In this document: positions 32,660 to 44,265 of the stretch, piece by piece
Position numbering within the stretch: position 1 is the stretch's first letter
Layout: the number at the start of each line of letters is the position of its first letter
NCBI GenBank assembly: GCA_963921195.1
Contig: OY992537.1
Location: 180,436,065-180,500,064 of the forward strand
Reading direction: 5' to 3'
DNA: 64,000 bases
Source: Pegoplata infirma
Taxonomy: Eukaryota; Arthropoda; Insecta; Diptera; Anthomyiidae
Position numbers and translations under genes: made by a program
The notes under the pieces: model-generated
The model's input: the letters and a program-made list of their open reading frames with translations, nothing else
What the model was told of the DNA's origin: nothing
Database searches by the model: none

Positions 32660-33400
32660 CTGCTTATCCAACCTAGGTTTGATGGGTGTCCGCCGTTTTG
32701 GCGAGTTTACTCGGAGGCCGTTGAGGTCCCTTAATTTTTTTTTATTTGCTTCTTTACTAAAAAGGTTTACTTTTTCAACAGTTCCGATTCTCCAAGATAT
32801 TTCTCTAGAAATAAAAACTAGGCATCCTTTAGGTAGTCCAGGACATTAAAAAATATTTTCCTAAAATATCTAAGCCGACGCTTCTTCATTCCACGACATT
32901 TACATAACAAGTGCTTTAATGGATCCTCCTCTTCCACTTTTCTACAACTTTTACAATAATCCCTCTTAGGGATTCCCATACGGACAGCAATTTGGACTAT
33001 TATACAATGGCCTGCCAGCACTGCCACCATTAGGCTGACCGTCGACGTTCTAATGTAAAAAGACTTTTGGTCCTCTTAGGATTTTTCAGCGGCCATTGAG
33101 TTATACACGAAGTCAGTGATATCATCCTATCGTTAATTTCATTTTAAGCTATATCACCTATTCTGTTCATTAGAGAAACTGTTATGTTAGCTTGGGCCTG
33201 TTTTACCACCGACTCAGATTCATTTCTTGCACATTCATCAGCCAATTTGTCCAAGAACCCAAAAAGCCTGAACTTGTGTGCGAAAGATTTGGCGGAGGAA
33301 CCATTTACAATTCCTGATACATTCCGATTTCAACGTTTTAGATTCAAAGGCCTTCAGATCTGCAAGAATCTCCATAAAAATGTTTGGAAAAATTAAGAGC
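32660..33400 (-). pseudogene. Family B non-LTR element, RNase H and zinc end
   Basis: Read leftward: a decayed RNase H with ADLKAFESKTLKSECIRNC (33400-33330), then the C-terminal region 33030-32818 with VAVLAGHCIIVQIAVRMGIP and RDYCKSCRKVEEEDPLKHLL, giving Cys-x2-Cys, His and CKC. The 3' UTR ends with GGCGGACACCCATCAAACC on the minus strand. Matches 51243-52190 and 1275-1640. Truncated upstream and frameshifted. Confidence 0.8.
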
Positions 33401-33559
33401 AAACCCTTTACCGAAATGAAAGAAACGTAAGCCATAGTGCCTATCAAACACCGCTCTTCAAAGCAAGTTAAGGTTGTGTTAAAATGGTGACAAAATCGGG
33501 TAATCGGCATTTCACTCCTCTTATTTTGAACTTTACGAATTGTTAACCCGAAAATCGTA

Positions 33560-34085
33560 GCTGACCCTGTTTTCGAGTTATTGCTAAATAATTACACTGT
33601 TCGACTACAAAAACCACCCAATGAAATTTCCCACTGATTTTTAAAGATTTTGCTCTCCTGAATACAAATCTGCCATCCAATATTGCTAAATAATTACACT
33701 GTTCGAGAACAAAACCCACCCAATGAAATTTCTCACTGATTTTTAAAGATTTTGCTCTCCTGAATACAAATCTGACATCCAATTTTTCTAGCACGTACCG
33801 TTTTTGAGATATTCACTGTTAAAAAGTCAAAAAACCAATAATTTCGCACTTTTTGTGGTCCACTGTTACGGATTCTTCCAAAAATAGCACTTGATTTCAT
33901 GGACCTCCCGATTTCAAAACTGCAATCCAAATTTTTCTAACATGTTTCGTTTTCGAGATATTCGCGTTTGAAAATTTTTCCACGCTAAAATCTCGTACGC
34001 GAATATCTCAAAACGGAAAGTGCTAGAAAAAAACGGTACGTGCTAGAAAAAAATGGATGGCAGATTTGGATTTAGGAGAGGAAAA
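33560..34085. repeat. CACTGTTCGA repeat, tandemly duplicated start
   Basis: ATAATTACACTGTTCGA begins at about 33576 and again at 33686. Both are followed by the same GAAATTTCTCACTGATTTTT and TTTTGCTCTCCTGAATAC phrases, so the first 110 bases are duplicated in tandem. The rest, with TCTAGCACGTACCGTTTT, recurs in 3111-3620. Inverted echoes (CGAATATCTCAAAACGGAA, GTGCTAGAAAAA) near 34000 suggest a foldback. Confidence 0.7.
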
Positions 34086-34274
34086 CCTATCAGAATATGT
34101 TGGATATGTTCACTAGAAGGTTTTTGTTATCAAGCAGTGAAACTATTCTGTAATAACTCGAAAACAGAATCAGCTAGGATTTTCGTGTTAACGATTTTTA
34201 AAGGGTAAAATGTTATTACATGATTTTGTCACCATTTAAAGACAACCTAAACTTGCTTGAATAGGGTGTGATCA

Positions 34275-34560
34275 ATGAGAAGTATACGGAATTGAAACTG
34301 GAAAGCTTGCTATTCGACTTACAGTTCGCACTTCGAGCACACAAATGTGTTATTTTCACTGTCGAGACAAGAGTCAACAGTGAGGTTTCCAATGTTAAAT
34401 GGAGTTTTCAAACTGGAAAGCTCGCACTTCAATTTCTGGGAACTGGAAAGCTCGCAAATCGACTTACTGCTCGCACACGAATGTTTTTTCTTCAATCTCG
34501 AGACAGGAGTCAACAGTGGAGTTTTGAAACTTCAAATTGAAATTTCTAATTTTCAATTAG
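34275..34560 (+). repeat. Two tandem copies of a 170-base unit
   Basis: GAAACTGGAAAGCTTGC, CGACTTAC, TCGCAC, TTTTC, TCGAGACA and GAGTCAACAGTG recur in order at about 34296 and 34445, with a partial AACTGGAAAGCTCGC at 34402. Three overlapping ORFs here are incidental. Confidence 0.65.
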
Positions 34561-34579
34561 AATCCATTGAATTATGTTG

Positions 34580-35490
34580 ATTGTATTGTCAATATAAATA
34601 TTTACACATATCTACACAAATTTTGTAGTTTTAAATATATCTCTGGATTAATTTAGTTCTTTGATTGATTCATCCCCTGTTCATTTTACCTGCACATATA
34701 AATATATTCTTAACAATCAGACATACGTAAATCCCACAAATATTAAAGTAAGTACTTCATGCTTCAAAATAAGAATAAATGACTGATGACAATAATGACG
34801 AAATGCGGGATTTTAAACAAATAACAAAAATCAATTGAAATTCAATCATAATAATCCGCATGAATTGAGGTTGTTGTTTCACTAATTCCGCATCTTATCT
34901 GTATTACATGAATGGGTAGAAGGAACATAGTTTTGAGTAAATATTTACCACAATGACAATCAATCGTCAATGTAATCGATAACAATTGTAAATAAAAAAT
35001 AACGCAGGAAATATAAATAACGGTTTTAGAGCTTAAATAACGAACACAAGAAGGAGAGAAAGAACGGAGATTTTTTTTAAATCCCTGATTATCTATATTT
35101 GAACATTGTTAGCAATAGTATGTACTGTAGATATGTAAATAAAAATATTCTAATATTTTTGCTACAAGAAACAATTGTAAATGAGTTGCTACTGCAAATG
35201 TTTCGCTGGTTTTAATCTTTTAAGTGTTTATACCCTGCGAAAAACCACCATTCATCCTCCAACCATCCTCACCTTTTTTTTTGTTTGTTTGATAATTCTT
35301 TTATTTGTATTCATTTGTTTTTCCCGCCCCAGCCAAACCATAAATGAGCAGCATTCATTATTTGAATTTTTAGAAAAGTTTATTGTAAAATATAGTCACA
35401 GTTCATTTAGGGCAGAGACTCCCAAATGGCAGGAGCGGAGACACAAGTCGGTTGATTTAAATCGACAAGTCGAAGATGCGTGTCTCATTG
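34580..35490. other. Non-coding stretch
   Basis: The ORF at 35181-35633 begins here with a hydrophobic stretch but continues into a family B 3' UTR, so it is not a gene. No splice context. Confidence 0.5.
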
Positions 35491-35636
35491 ACATCTTAAA
35501 GAATCGGGGTGGTTCAAGAAGTGAAAAGTTTTTGTATCAGAGGGGAGTAGGAAAATTACAATTAAAAGAATCACAATGGCACTTATGGCTTCCGAGTGAA
35601 TTCGCCAAACTGGCGGACACCCATTCAACCTAACCT
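35490..35636 (+). mobile_element. Family B 3' UTR fragment
   Basis: From AAAGAATCGGGGTGGTTCAA through GAGTGAATTCGCCAAACTGG to the end CATTCAACCTAACCTAG. It matches the complement of 51243-51400 and the + strand at 1490-1640. Non-coding end only, 5'-truncated. Confidence 0.8.
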
Positions 35637-35639
35637 AGC

Positions 35640-36070
35640 CAGGACTGGCGTCATTATAAGATTTGGCTTTTTCATATAGGAGGCAATGTCTACAAGGGCA
35701 ACCAGAAGCCTATTTTGGATGCAAACAAGCCAGTGATAGAGTCGGCTGGGGAGGAGAATCCGGAAGAGGTTGATATTCAGATTTAGCACCCATGTTGTAA
35801 TGAATTATTAGTGTGTTGACGCCACCGATTCTAGGCTGATGGGAGATGCATCCGGCATTTTCGAAACGGAATTTGGTAACTCTGTGTTAACACGGAGGAC
35901 AAACCTAGTGATACAGTGAGTAACATTCGGGTCGAAGCCCATGCAGCAAAGAATTCGGATAGTTTTGTTGCCTCTGATTGAGAGCAGATGGGATACATAT
36001 CTGGCTTATTCGAAACCGAATCAATAACACGGTGGTGAAAAGAACGGTGGAGAAAATTTAAGATGTTGCG
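35640..36070 (+). repeat. Unassigned, less AT-rich stretch with a diverged duplication
   Basis: GATGGGAGATGCATCCGGC and TTTTCGAAACGGAAT (about 35838-35872) recur as GATGGGATACATATCTGGC and TATTCGAAACCGAAT (about 35989-36024), about 150 bases apart, each after a GAATTATTAGTGTG/GAATTCGGATAGTT stretch. Base composition is closer to element coding DNA than to the surroundings. It may be a 5' part of a non-LTR family. No protein motif was recognised. Confidence 0.45.
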
Positions 36071-36074
36071 GTTT

Positions 36075-36905
36075 CTAGGTTAGGTTGTAAGTGGCTGCTG
36101 TCGTTTTACGTGAACACACGTAGACTCTGAGGTCTATTGTAATACCACGGGACTGTAATAGCTTTCCATACCAGTCCCTGTCGTTAAACCAATTTGAGCT
36201 TCTTATGAAACTCATGAGATATTGAATTTTGACATCCGACATCAGAAAACTCGTTCAGCTTCTTAGATCCCAGTAAAGCAAGTCTCTGACCAGAAAGTGC
36301 CGGGCAATTGCAGATTAAGTGTTCGATAGTTCAAAATTCGTCCCCACCCATGCAACTGCGGCAAAAATCATTTGAAGGTACACTTAACCGCTCTGCGTGC
36401 TTCCCCATAAGACAGTGTCAGGTTATTACAGCAACCACCGTCGAAATATCTCCTTTTATGTATCAGCTCTTGTGAGCTTCTGATTAAGAGAAGGCCAGAT
36501 CTGTCGTGATGTCTCACACGTCCATCCATTTGCCCATCTTGCAAGTTTCTAGAGGCACACCAGAACATTCCAATTCTGTTGGAACCTGTAAGGTAGTTCC
36601 AAAACTCAACGACGGTAGGCGGCGGTGCCTTTATAAGATACCAAAAAGTTGAATTTGAAATCCAAATTAACAAATCCAAATCCACTTGGTGGCGCAAATT
36701 TCAAATCCAACTTTTTGGTATTCTTACCGCCTACCGTCGTTGCAAGTCTTGCAAGCTCATCGGCTTTGCAATTCCCTGGAATGTCTCTGTGCCTAGGGAC
36801 CCATATGATTCGTATGTCAAACTGCTTGGACATCTTTATAGACGTGCGGCAGTTAAGGGCAGATCTTGTTTTCAGAAACATTGACTCCTGGGTTCCTACA
36901 AATAA
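36075..36905 (-). mobile_element. Family A non-LTR retrotransposon, copy 4 (RNase H to tail)
   Basis: The 3' end GGTTAGGTTGTAAGTGGCTG is at the left. The zinc region (36330-36400) is decayed. The RNase H end reads DIRIIWVPRHRDIPGN and CKADELARLATT on the minus strand (36840-36745) and is cut by a small MITE. It stops near 36905 in the SMFLKTRSALNCRTS block; the DNA to the right is not family A. Confidence 0.8.
36607..36742. mobile_element. MITE with CAACGACGGTAGGCGG ends
   Basis: CAACGACGGTAGGCGG and CCGCCTACCGTCGTTG are perfect complements. The middle (AAAAAGTTGAATTTG and CAAATCCAACTTTTT) also pairs. It splits the RNase H codons of family A copy 4, just after the LARLATT block. The target duplication is not clear. 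Confidence 0.85.
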
Positions 36906-37238
36906 ACCCCAATCACTGCAATGCAGCCTCAGTTGAACTTTGGTTGCGCCTGATGATAGGGGTGATTGACTTAATTTTTGTTTCAAGAGAGGATGCCCTG
37001 GCTAAAGGGTGGTAGAGTTTGCTGGTTAAAGGCCCCTGGGACCAAGAGCCTGCATCTTGGCGAAAAATAACTTAACTTTATTCTTCTTATCAACTTCTGT
37101 CGTATAAGATGTGGATGTTACAGCGGCTGGATCTTAGTTAAAAGTCTACTTGTGTAGCCTAAGCGTATTTTCATAATCTTGGGCCAATACCCCTGGAAAA
37201 GATGAGCGGTCTGAATGTAGGCGACATAAGTCAGTAGT

Positions 37239-37838
37239 GTGCTAACGCACATCATTCGATATGGGGAAGTACAGACAGAAACAATAGAGGCGAGTTACTT
37301 TTGGAGTAATAAGCTGTATATTTGTAACAGGGGTAGTGAACCAACTTTCGTTACAAGTAAGCGGCAAGAGGTTCTTGATGCAACACTTGTATCAGACACA
37401 TTGTCTGATAGAATTTATGACTGGAGAGTTTTGGAAAAACATTCTTTCTCATATCATCTCTGGGTTTTACTCAGGAAGCGTGGCCCGGTTGAGGCAGTCT
37501 CTAGAAATCTGAAGAGAACAAACTGGGTGAAATACAGGGAGACTTTTTTGGATGAAGTGCCCTTGTCAGAACCGCATAGTTTGGGGATTATTTATTGTCA
37601 GGTATTCCATATAACAAAAGTTTGTAATAGGTCGCTTAACGTGTTTTGCCCTTTTGCAAAGCCTAGGGGCAAAAAAAAAACATCATGGTGGTCAAATGAG
37701 TTGCAGACGAGCAGAGATTCCTGCAAAAAGCTCTTTAGTAAGGCAAAATCTTCAAGAGCTGACAGGGTCTGGTCTGCATATAGGCTGCAACTTATGAGTC
37801 ATATGCAGAAAATCAGAATTGCCAAATTGAATTGAAAA
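37239..37838 (+). pseudogene. Endonuclease C-terminus and linker of family A
   Basis: The 198-codon frame reads GSEPTFVTSKRQEVLDATLV (the substrate-binding region of an apurinic-type endonuclease), then DWRVLEKHSFSYH, where active elements have an SDH catalytic triplet; here it is SYH. Further on, KTSWWSNELQTSRDSCKKLF is the WW-x-x-EL block that precedes RT in this lineage. These are family comparisons from memory of motifs. The missing Asp suggests an inactive nuclease. Confidence 0.75.
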
Positions 37839-37972
37839 AACTTCTGTGGAAAAATGGTTCTGAGGAATCCAGGCTGCGCAAAGTTGATGACTTCTGCTTC
37901 CTGGGATACCTGAAGGACCCTAATGGGGTATGGTCTACATCCAGTGGCATATTCCGGGCAATTCCATGACGC

Positions 37973-38517
37973 CGTTTCAAGGTTTGGAAAAGTACCCCCA
38001 TTTCCCGGTTTTCGGTATTCCCGGGAATACCGGTATTCCCGGTTCTGGTACCGGTATCCCGGTTCTAGATATATTCCCGGGGAATACCGATATTCCCGGT
38101 GCTGATCCTGGTACCGGTTCTCAAAAAACAAAAAAATACTATACCATAAAATATTTAAATTGCACCATTTAATCAGTATTTTAGAAATATTTAGTTGTGT
38201 TTGTAAAATTCTTTAAAAATCATGCAAGAATTTTTTTCTTAAATTCATAAAAAAAAATTGGAAATGTTGTTTTTCACGTTTTGTATTTTTTTTTTTGGTT
38301 AAAGCGAAGAAAAATTTTAATCATAAAAAATTTTACAAAATATACATACCGTTAGACCCGGGAATACCGATAATACCGTCAGAACCGGAACCGAGAATAC
38401 CGGAATTCCCGGGAATAATTCAAGATCCGGGAGACCGGTACCATTTCCCGGTAATACCGGGAATACCGGTATTCCCTGTATTACGGTACTGACCGTAGGC
38501 ACTAGTTTGGAAGGTGC
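37973..38517. mobile_element. Insert rich in GGGAATACCGGTATTCCC palindromes
   Basis: Two clusters (37995-38100 and 38350-38490) of GGGAATACCGGTATTCCC-type palindromes with GGTACCGG and CCCGGG variants flank a plain AT-rich middle. TGACGC lies just outside on both sides (37967-37972; 38518-38523) in otherwise continuous family A sequence. Four ORFs cross it on both strands because the palindrome reads alike both ways (Gly-Ile-Pro repeats). Superfamily unknown. Confidence 0.7.
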
Positions 38518-38639
38518 TGACGCTCAAGCATTTGAAATTGCTTCGGATATAAAAAAAAATATGCCACCATTAATCTGAGCAATTAAATCTTCAGACGCTA
38601 TAAACCCTCTCGACCTAATTGCATAATTCCGGCTGATGT

Positions 38640-38860
38640 GCAGCAAGTGCTTAATGCTTGGGTTTAGCCTTGCTCAAAGATTGCCAGATCATTGTAATGT
38701 TTACAAGGTAGAGATGCTGATGTTTCTGAAAACAAGATTTGCCCTTAACTGCATATGGGTCCCAGGGCACAGAGACATTCCAGGGAATTGCAAAGCCGAT
38801 GAGCTTGCAAGACTGGAAACTACCTTACAGGTTTCAAGAGAATGGGAATGTAAGCTAAAG
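38640..38860 (+). pseudogene. RNase H remnant of family A copy 5
   Basis: LGFSLAQRLPDHCNVYKVEM (Glu block with Ala lost), MFLKTRFALNC, then WVPGHRDIPGNCKADELARL. The Asp block SQAA is deleted. It is cut by the hAT-like insert at 38862. Confidence 0.8.
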
Positions 38861-38861
38861 T

Positions 38862-39355
38862 CAGCGTTGCCAGGTACTTTTTTCCGTTGTCCCCAAAAAT
38901 ATAACAAAATATCCCCAAAAATCCCCAAACAATAAAAAAAAAACTTTTTTTTAATTACACAAAAAAATTGTCCTTAATTTTTTTAAAAATAATTTATTAG
39001 TTTCGTATTTAATTTCGTAGATTTAGCAATTAAAAAATCACCAAAAATCCCCAAACGCGTAAATAAACGGTGTTTGGCAATTTTTATATACATTTTACAG
39101 CCGAAAAATGGAAGTTTTGCTGAATATGCTTCGTAAACGAGTGGTTATCACTAAAACTATTTTTAAAAATCGTTGATTTTATTTAATTTAGCTTGTTGTA
39201 TTATAAAGATTTAATTTCGAATATAACCAAAAAATCCCCAAAACTATTTTGGAAATCCCCATAAAAATCCCCAATCCCCAAATGAGATTTGTTGGCCTTT
39301 TTTCTAGCATGAAATCCCGAACTTTGGGGATAAATCCCCAAGTCTGGCAGCCCTG
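38862..39355. mobile_element. hAT-like MITE, GCTAAA octamer flanks
   Basis: Ends CAGCGTTGCCAGG and TCTGGCAGCCCTG. The flanking octamers GCTAAAGT and GCTAAATC match at six of eight. Interior dominated by AAATCCCCAAA. The end type CAGYGTTGCCA is shared with 25233-25647 and 25672-26886; all three lie in family A. Confidence 0.8.
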
Positions 39356-39819
39356 GCTAAATCTGCGGATTTGTTCCGCAACAGAGACTAATCAGAGATG
39401 TGTACATGCATGGACGTGTGAAACTTTACGACAGATTTAGTCTTCTCTTAATCAAAAGTGCACAAGCTTATATCACTTCTAAGAGGAAAGATTTCGACGG
39501 TGGTTGGAAAGCAAACAGAAAGGTTAAATGTAGCATCAAAGTTGCACTTCGAACAATTCATCTGTCATTGTCCGTCACTTTCTGGTCAGAGACTGGGTTC
39601 ACTGGGACCTAGTGTGCTGCAGGATTTTGATTTGTCGGATGTTAAAATTCAATGTCGTAGGAGTTTTGTAATCCCCATTACCTTCCCATGGTATTACAAC
39701 GGACCTCAGAGTCTATGTCTGCTGACGTAAAGCGTCAGCAGCTATTTAAAACCTAACCTCATTTGTTTAAATACCTGTCTGTGTCCAATTCTGTACACAT
39801 ATCTCAACCAGTATAAATA

Positions 39820-40345
39820 TTTCTTGGTGTGCTTACATTTTGGTTCATAACTTTTGAATCGCTAAACCGATATTGTTCAAATTCCATAAAAAACTTCTTG
39901 GGGCAACAAAAAGTAAATATATTTAAAACTTGCTATCTGCAATATTTTTGAAACAGAGTTTTCCATAGAAATGTGTTCACTGATTTTGTTGTCATCTATC
40001 GAATTAATTTAAAACTGAAATATTATTTCAAAAACAATCTTATTAAATAATATTGTAGAAGAAAGACTAATTATAACTCTAAGAATTACCTAAAAATAAC
40101 AACTCTTTATGATCCCCTAAAAAACTTTTAAGCAGATAGCAAGTTTTGAATATAACCCATCGATATGTTAAGTTTTAGTATTATCAGTCAAGTTGCCCTA
40201 GATTATCTCAAATTTGTTTCACAGTGTAACAAATGTGATCCCCCTTAGTGCAAGTTATTGAGAAACTCTGACATATTTAAAGGATTTGTTTTGTGCTCCT
40301 GTATAAAATTCATGACTTTGTATTTTTCATTTCCTTGTACGATGA
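39820..40345. repeat. Mini-me-like relic and AT-rich flank
   Basis: TTGGTTCATAACTTTTGAA, CGCTAAACCGATATTGTTCA and CTTCTTGGGG echo the order at 53640-53800. Decayed. The rest to 40345 is plain. Confidence 0.5.
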
Positions 40346-40356
40346 TGTACCCACAC

Positions 40357-42697
40357 TAGGGTGGATCGAATTTGGCTTTTTGGCGAATTTCGTTCCGGCT
40401 CACCGACAGATGTGTTGGAATAGACCTAAAAACAATGTGGTTAAATTTTCATGCAGATCGGTGGTCATCTTCCGCTGCCGAAATGACGTTGAAAATCCGC
40501 GATTTCTTAAAAAATAGTATTTATTTCAAAAAATTGCCAAAATTACAAAAATCACTTAATCTTCTTTTTTATTTCAGTCAATCTTTTCAATTCGATCATA
40601 TTTTCTTAGAAAAAAAATTCAGCTTAATAGGACATTGTTAACCCCTCTAAAGCGGTTGCCGAAAATGACCCATTCATTTTGCCCTAAACTCAAAACCACC
40701 AAATTTAAAAAATAATTTTTTTTTTGATTTTAAGTTGCACAATCTAAAGTTTTTATTGCATTTATTTCAAGTATATATAAGTTCGTTTGACAAAAAATTT
40801 TTTTGAAAAAATACGAGATTCTTAAACAGCGCGTGTAACGGTCTGTTTCCAGGACATTTTGGGAAAATTGCACTTTTTTTTTTAAACTCAACATTTTTAG
40901 TTAAAAACTTTTCATTTTACACCAGATTTATTATAAATTATAAAACTTAATATAGAAATGTTGAATTTTAAAAAATTCTTTAACCCTAAACAGCTTTGGG
41001 CCCTAAATGACCCATGATGAACATGCATCTAGCTATAAACCGCTTTTGGCGGTCGACTAACCATTGGAAACATATTTTTCAATTAAAAATGGGAGCGTGA
41101 GTAAGGATGGGAGCGTGAGTAGAGATGGGAGCGTGAGTGAATTCGACCAACTCACGCTTACGAAGAAAAAAAATTTCTCACGTAAGAAATTTTTTAATTT
41201 TGCATACATTTTACTCAGGATTACATGAGTGTCACATGTTAATCTCACTCAAGCTGAATTTTGACGTGTTTCATTTTTCCGTCACCATAAATTCATGCAA
41301 ACTCATGAAATTTTACTCACGCTTAACAGTGCAATTTTAAAAATAATATTTTTAATGCAAATGAAACAAAAAAGTTCAAATATCATTCAAATAGTATCCC
41401 GCTTAAATGCACCCACCCTTAAAGCATTTTTCGTACCCACCATTAACCATTTATTTATATCTGACAAAAAAAGTAATTCACATTTAAATAAGAATATTGC
41501 TGAATAATTTCAATAGACTAGTTACTTGCAATATTCTGGCATTTAAGGGGATAATGCTTTCGGGGTGAAAGCATTTAAATGGGAAATAATATTTAAACTT
41601 GTTTAAAAAAAATATATGGATTACTTTTTTATTTTGCATTGAAAATATAATTTGTACAAATGCACACGTGACACAAATTTCACATGATTCACTCGTAAGC
41701 GTGAGTGAAATTTCGAGAGATTGCGTGATTTTTTATGGTGACAGAAAAATAAAACAGTCAAAATATAGTTATGTTGAGTTTTCGTAAGCGTGATTACAGC
41801 GTGAACGAGTTTAATATGTTGCAATCACGTGATCCTGCGTAAAATGTATGCAAACTTAAAAAATTTCCTGCGCGAAATTTTTTTTTCTTCGTGAGCGTGA
41901 GTTGCTCAAATTCACTCACGCTCTCATCTCCACTCACGCTCCCATCTTTACTCACGCTCCCATTTTTAATGGAAAAAATATGTTCCCAATGGTTAGTCGC
42001 CCGCCAAAAGCGGTTTATTGCTAGATGCATTTGTTCATCATGGGTCATTTAGGGCCCAAAGCTGTTTAGGGTTAAAGAATTTCTTAAAATCCAACATTTC
42101 TATATTAAGTTTTATAATTTATAATAAATCTGGTGTAAAATGAAAAGTTTTTAACTAAAAATGTTGAGTTTTAAAAAAAAGTGCAATTTTCCCAAAATGT
42201 CCTGGAAACAGACCGTTACACGCGCTGTTTAAGAATCTCGTATTTTTTCAAAAAAATTTTTTGTCAAACAAACTTATATATACTTGAAATAAATGCAATA
42301 AAAACTTTAGATTGTGCAACTTAAATTCCAAAAAAAAAATCTTTTTTAAATTTAGTGGTTTTGCGTTTAGGGCAAAATGAATGGGTCATTTTCGGCAACC
42401 GTTTTAGAGGGGTTAGCAATATCCTATTAAGCTGAAATTTTTTTTTAAGAAAATATGATCGAATTGAAAAGATTGACTGAAATAAAAAAGAAGATTAAGT
42501 GATTTTTGTAGTTTTGGCAATTTTTTGAAATAAATACTATTTTTTAAGAAATCGCGGATTTTCAACGTCATTTCGGCAGCGGAAGATGATCACCGATCTG
42601 CATGAAAATTTAACCACATTGTTTTTAGGTCTATTTCAACACATCTGTCGGTGAGCCGGAACGATATTCGCCCAAAAGCCAAATTCGATCCACCCTA
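40357..42697. mobile_element. Giant foldback element with hAT-like ends, arms about 980 bases
   Basis: Ends TAGGGTGGATCGAATTTGGC and GCCAAATTCGATCCACCCTA; exact octamer ACCCACAC on both sides (40349-40356; 42698-42705). Arms (about 40357-41335 and 41695-42697) are close to identical in the outer 800 bases. The inner arm parts carry CTCACGC-rich DNA like the TAGAGATGGG MITEs. The loop (about 360 bases) has no gene. End bases and 8-base duplication fit hAT. Confidence 0.95.
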
Positions 42698-42705
42698 ACC
42701 CACAC

Positions 42706-43520
42706 AGTTAAATTTGTTATATCCCTTTTTTATTGTTTTTCTTTCACGTTTGTTAGTGGTTAAACACGATTTGTATTTTAATTGGGCTTAAATAAATATT
42801 GAGTTACCTTTAACCCTTTATTGTTGCAATTTTGTGTTTAATAAAGTTAAGTGCTTTTTTTAGCTGGTTTGATTGCAAAAACAACAAACACAATAACCGT
42901 TTAATTTTATTTTGGAAAAATATTTATGTAAATATTTGTTTTTAATATGTGAATATGTAAATTTTTTAATTAAAGTGTAGAGTTGAATATAAGTTTTAAA
43001 TTTAAAAATTTGAATTTAACAAAATTCTACATTAAAATAAAGAGTCAATAACTTGTTGGTTTATAACGTTACACAAATCTTTGAATGAAGTCAAAAAAGG
43101 TTGTGTTTATAAAGCAACTGAAATCTTAGAAATTCCGCAATTTTTAGGTAAAATTGATGAATACAAATGAATTTGAGTACAAAATCCATTTTTTGGTGAT
43201 TTAATTTTTTTACCTTAAAAAAATGTAAAACAATTTTGACTAGAAAATTTTTATACAACGTAAAATTTATTTATTTTTGTTAAAAAAAATATTTTTTTTA
43301 GTGTAAAAACCTTAACGGACGTTGTGAATGAACACCAGAATACTCTCGACTTTTTTCTTACTTTCGATCCTGAAAAATATAAAGTAAGAACATTTGCACC
43401 TCTTGGTAATTCGGATCCGTGCACCATTACCGCATTTTTCTCGTACTCCGCCACGAAGAGTTCAGTTTTAATATACGAGAAGACTAGTTAAGAAGAGCTC
43501 AACGACTTTTACCGGCTTTT
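42706..43520. other. Non-coding AT-rich stretch
   Basis: No gene, element end or ordered repeat was recognised. Confidence 0.5.
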
Positions 43521-43523
43521 TAA

Positions 43524-43893
43524 CTACACCATTTATAGATGTAATTCATAAAAGATCAATTGTAATTCCAAGATTCTACTTGTAGTTCGAAGATTCTATT
43601 TGTAATTCAAAGATTCCAATTGTAATTCGAAATTTCCAATTGTAATTCGAAAAATATCAACTGAATTTCCATTGATCTTTTTCGAATTACAATTGGAATC
43701 TTCGAATTACAAATGGAATCTTCAAATTACAAATAAAATCTTCGAACTACAAATAGATTTTTCGAATTACAAGGAGAAACTTCGAATTATAAATATAATT
43801 TAATTTCGAATTACAAATGGAATCTTCGAATTACAAATAGAATCTTCGAATTACAATTGATCTTTTACGAATTACATCTGCAAATAGTGTAGT
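43524..43893. mobile_element. Foldback built of a 20-base minisatellite
   Basis: ACTACACCATTTATAGATG at left pairs with CATCTGCAAATAGTGTAGT at right. Between them, the left half is tandem AGATTCCAATTGTAATTCGA units and the right half the same units inverted, switching near 43670. Long inverted repeats made of short tandem repeats are the design of Drosophila FB elements (family knowledge). The same unit forms arrays at 57895-58150 and 61965-62576. Confidence 0.8.
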
Positions 43894-44265
43894 AACCTTG
43901 TTTCCTCGACGACTACGTTGACGCCTCGTCGAAAACGGTTGAAAATGTTATAGTACTTGCAATGAAGTCATTCATTCCATCGAAGCGCATTTCGGATAAA
44001 CTAAGGAATAAATTTTAGTTTAACCACCCTTGCAGGAATGCAGTCAGATCCAGAGAAACGTTAATACTGATCTTCTACGTAAACACTCGAGACGTGAGTG
44101 TGCATGAGTACGTAGTCGTAAAAAGCTTCTTTACGAACAGCGTATTCATGCAATAAGAGCTTTTAGTCGTTGGTTTAAAGAGTCCAGAAAACTGCTAGTT
44201 CTTCAGTTTCAACTCTTTTTAAAAGACGATCAAGTGTTCACTGAACCGGTTAATAAAGCAACCCT

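Larger units (their letters stand above)
37030..39765 (+). mobile_element. Family A non-LTR retrotransposon, copy 5 (endonuclease linker, RNase H, tail), RT deleted
   Basis: It holds the only family A endonuclease/linker segment in the window (37239-37975), then after a palindrome-rich insert (37973-38517) the linker resumes (CATTTGAAATTGCTTCGG, as in 48900-48950). The RT is missing: linker runs into RNase H at about 38650. RNase H, a hAT-like insert (38862-39355), zinc region and 3' end ACCTAACC at 39763 follow. An internal deletion of about 2 kb is inferred. Confidence 0.8.

Noticed and set aside
35181..35633. 150-codon ORF as a gene with a signal anchor
   Set aside because: Its second half is the family B 3' UTR, so the open frame is accidental.
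37923..38502. Overlapping Gly-Ile-Pro repeat ORFs on both strands
   Set aside because: They arise because the GGGAATACCGGTATTCCC palindrome reads the same on both strands; not a collagen-like protein.
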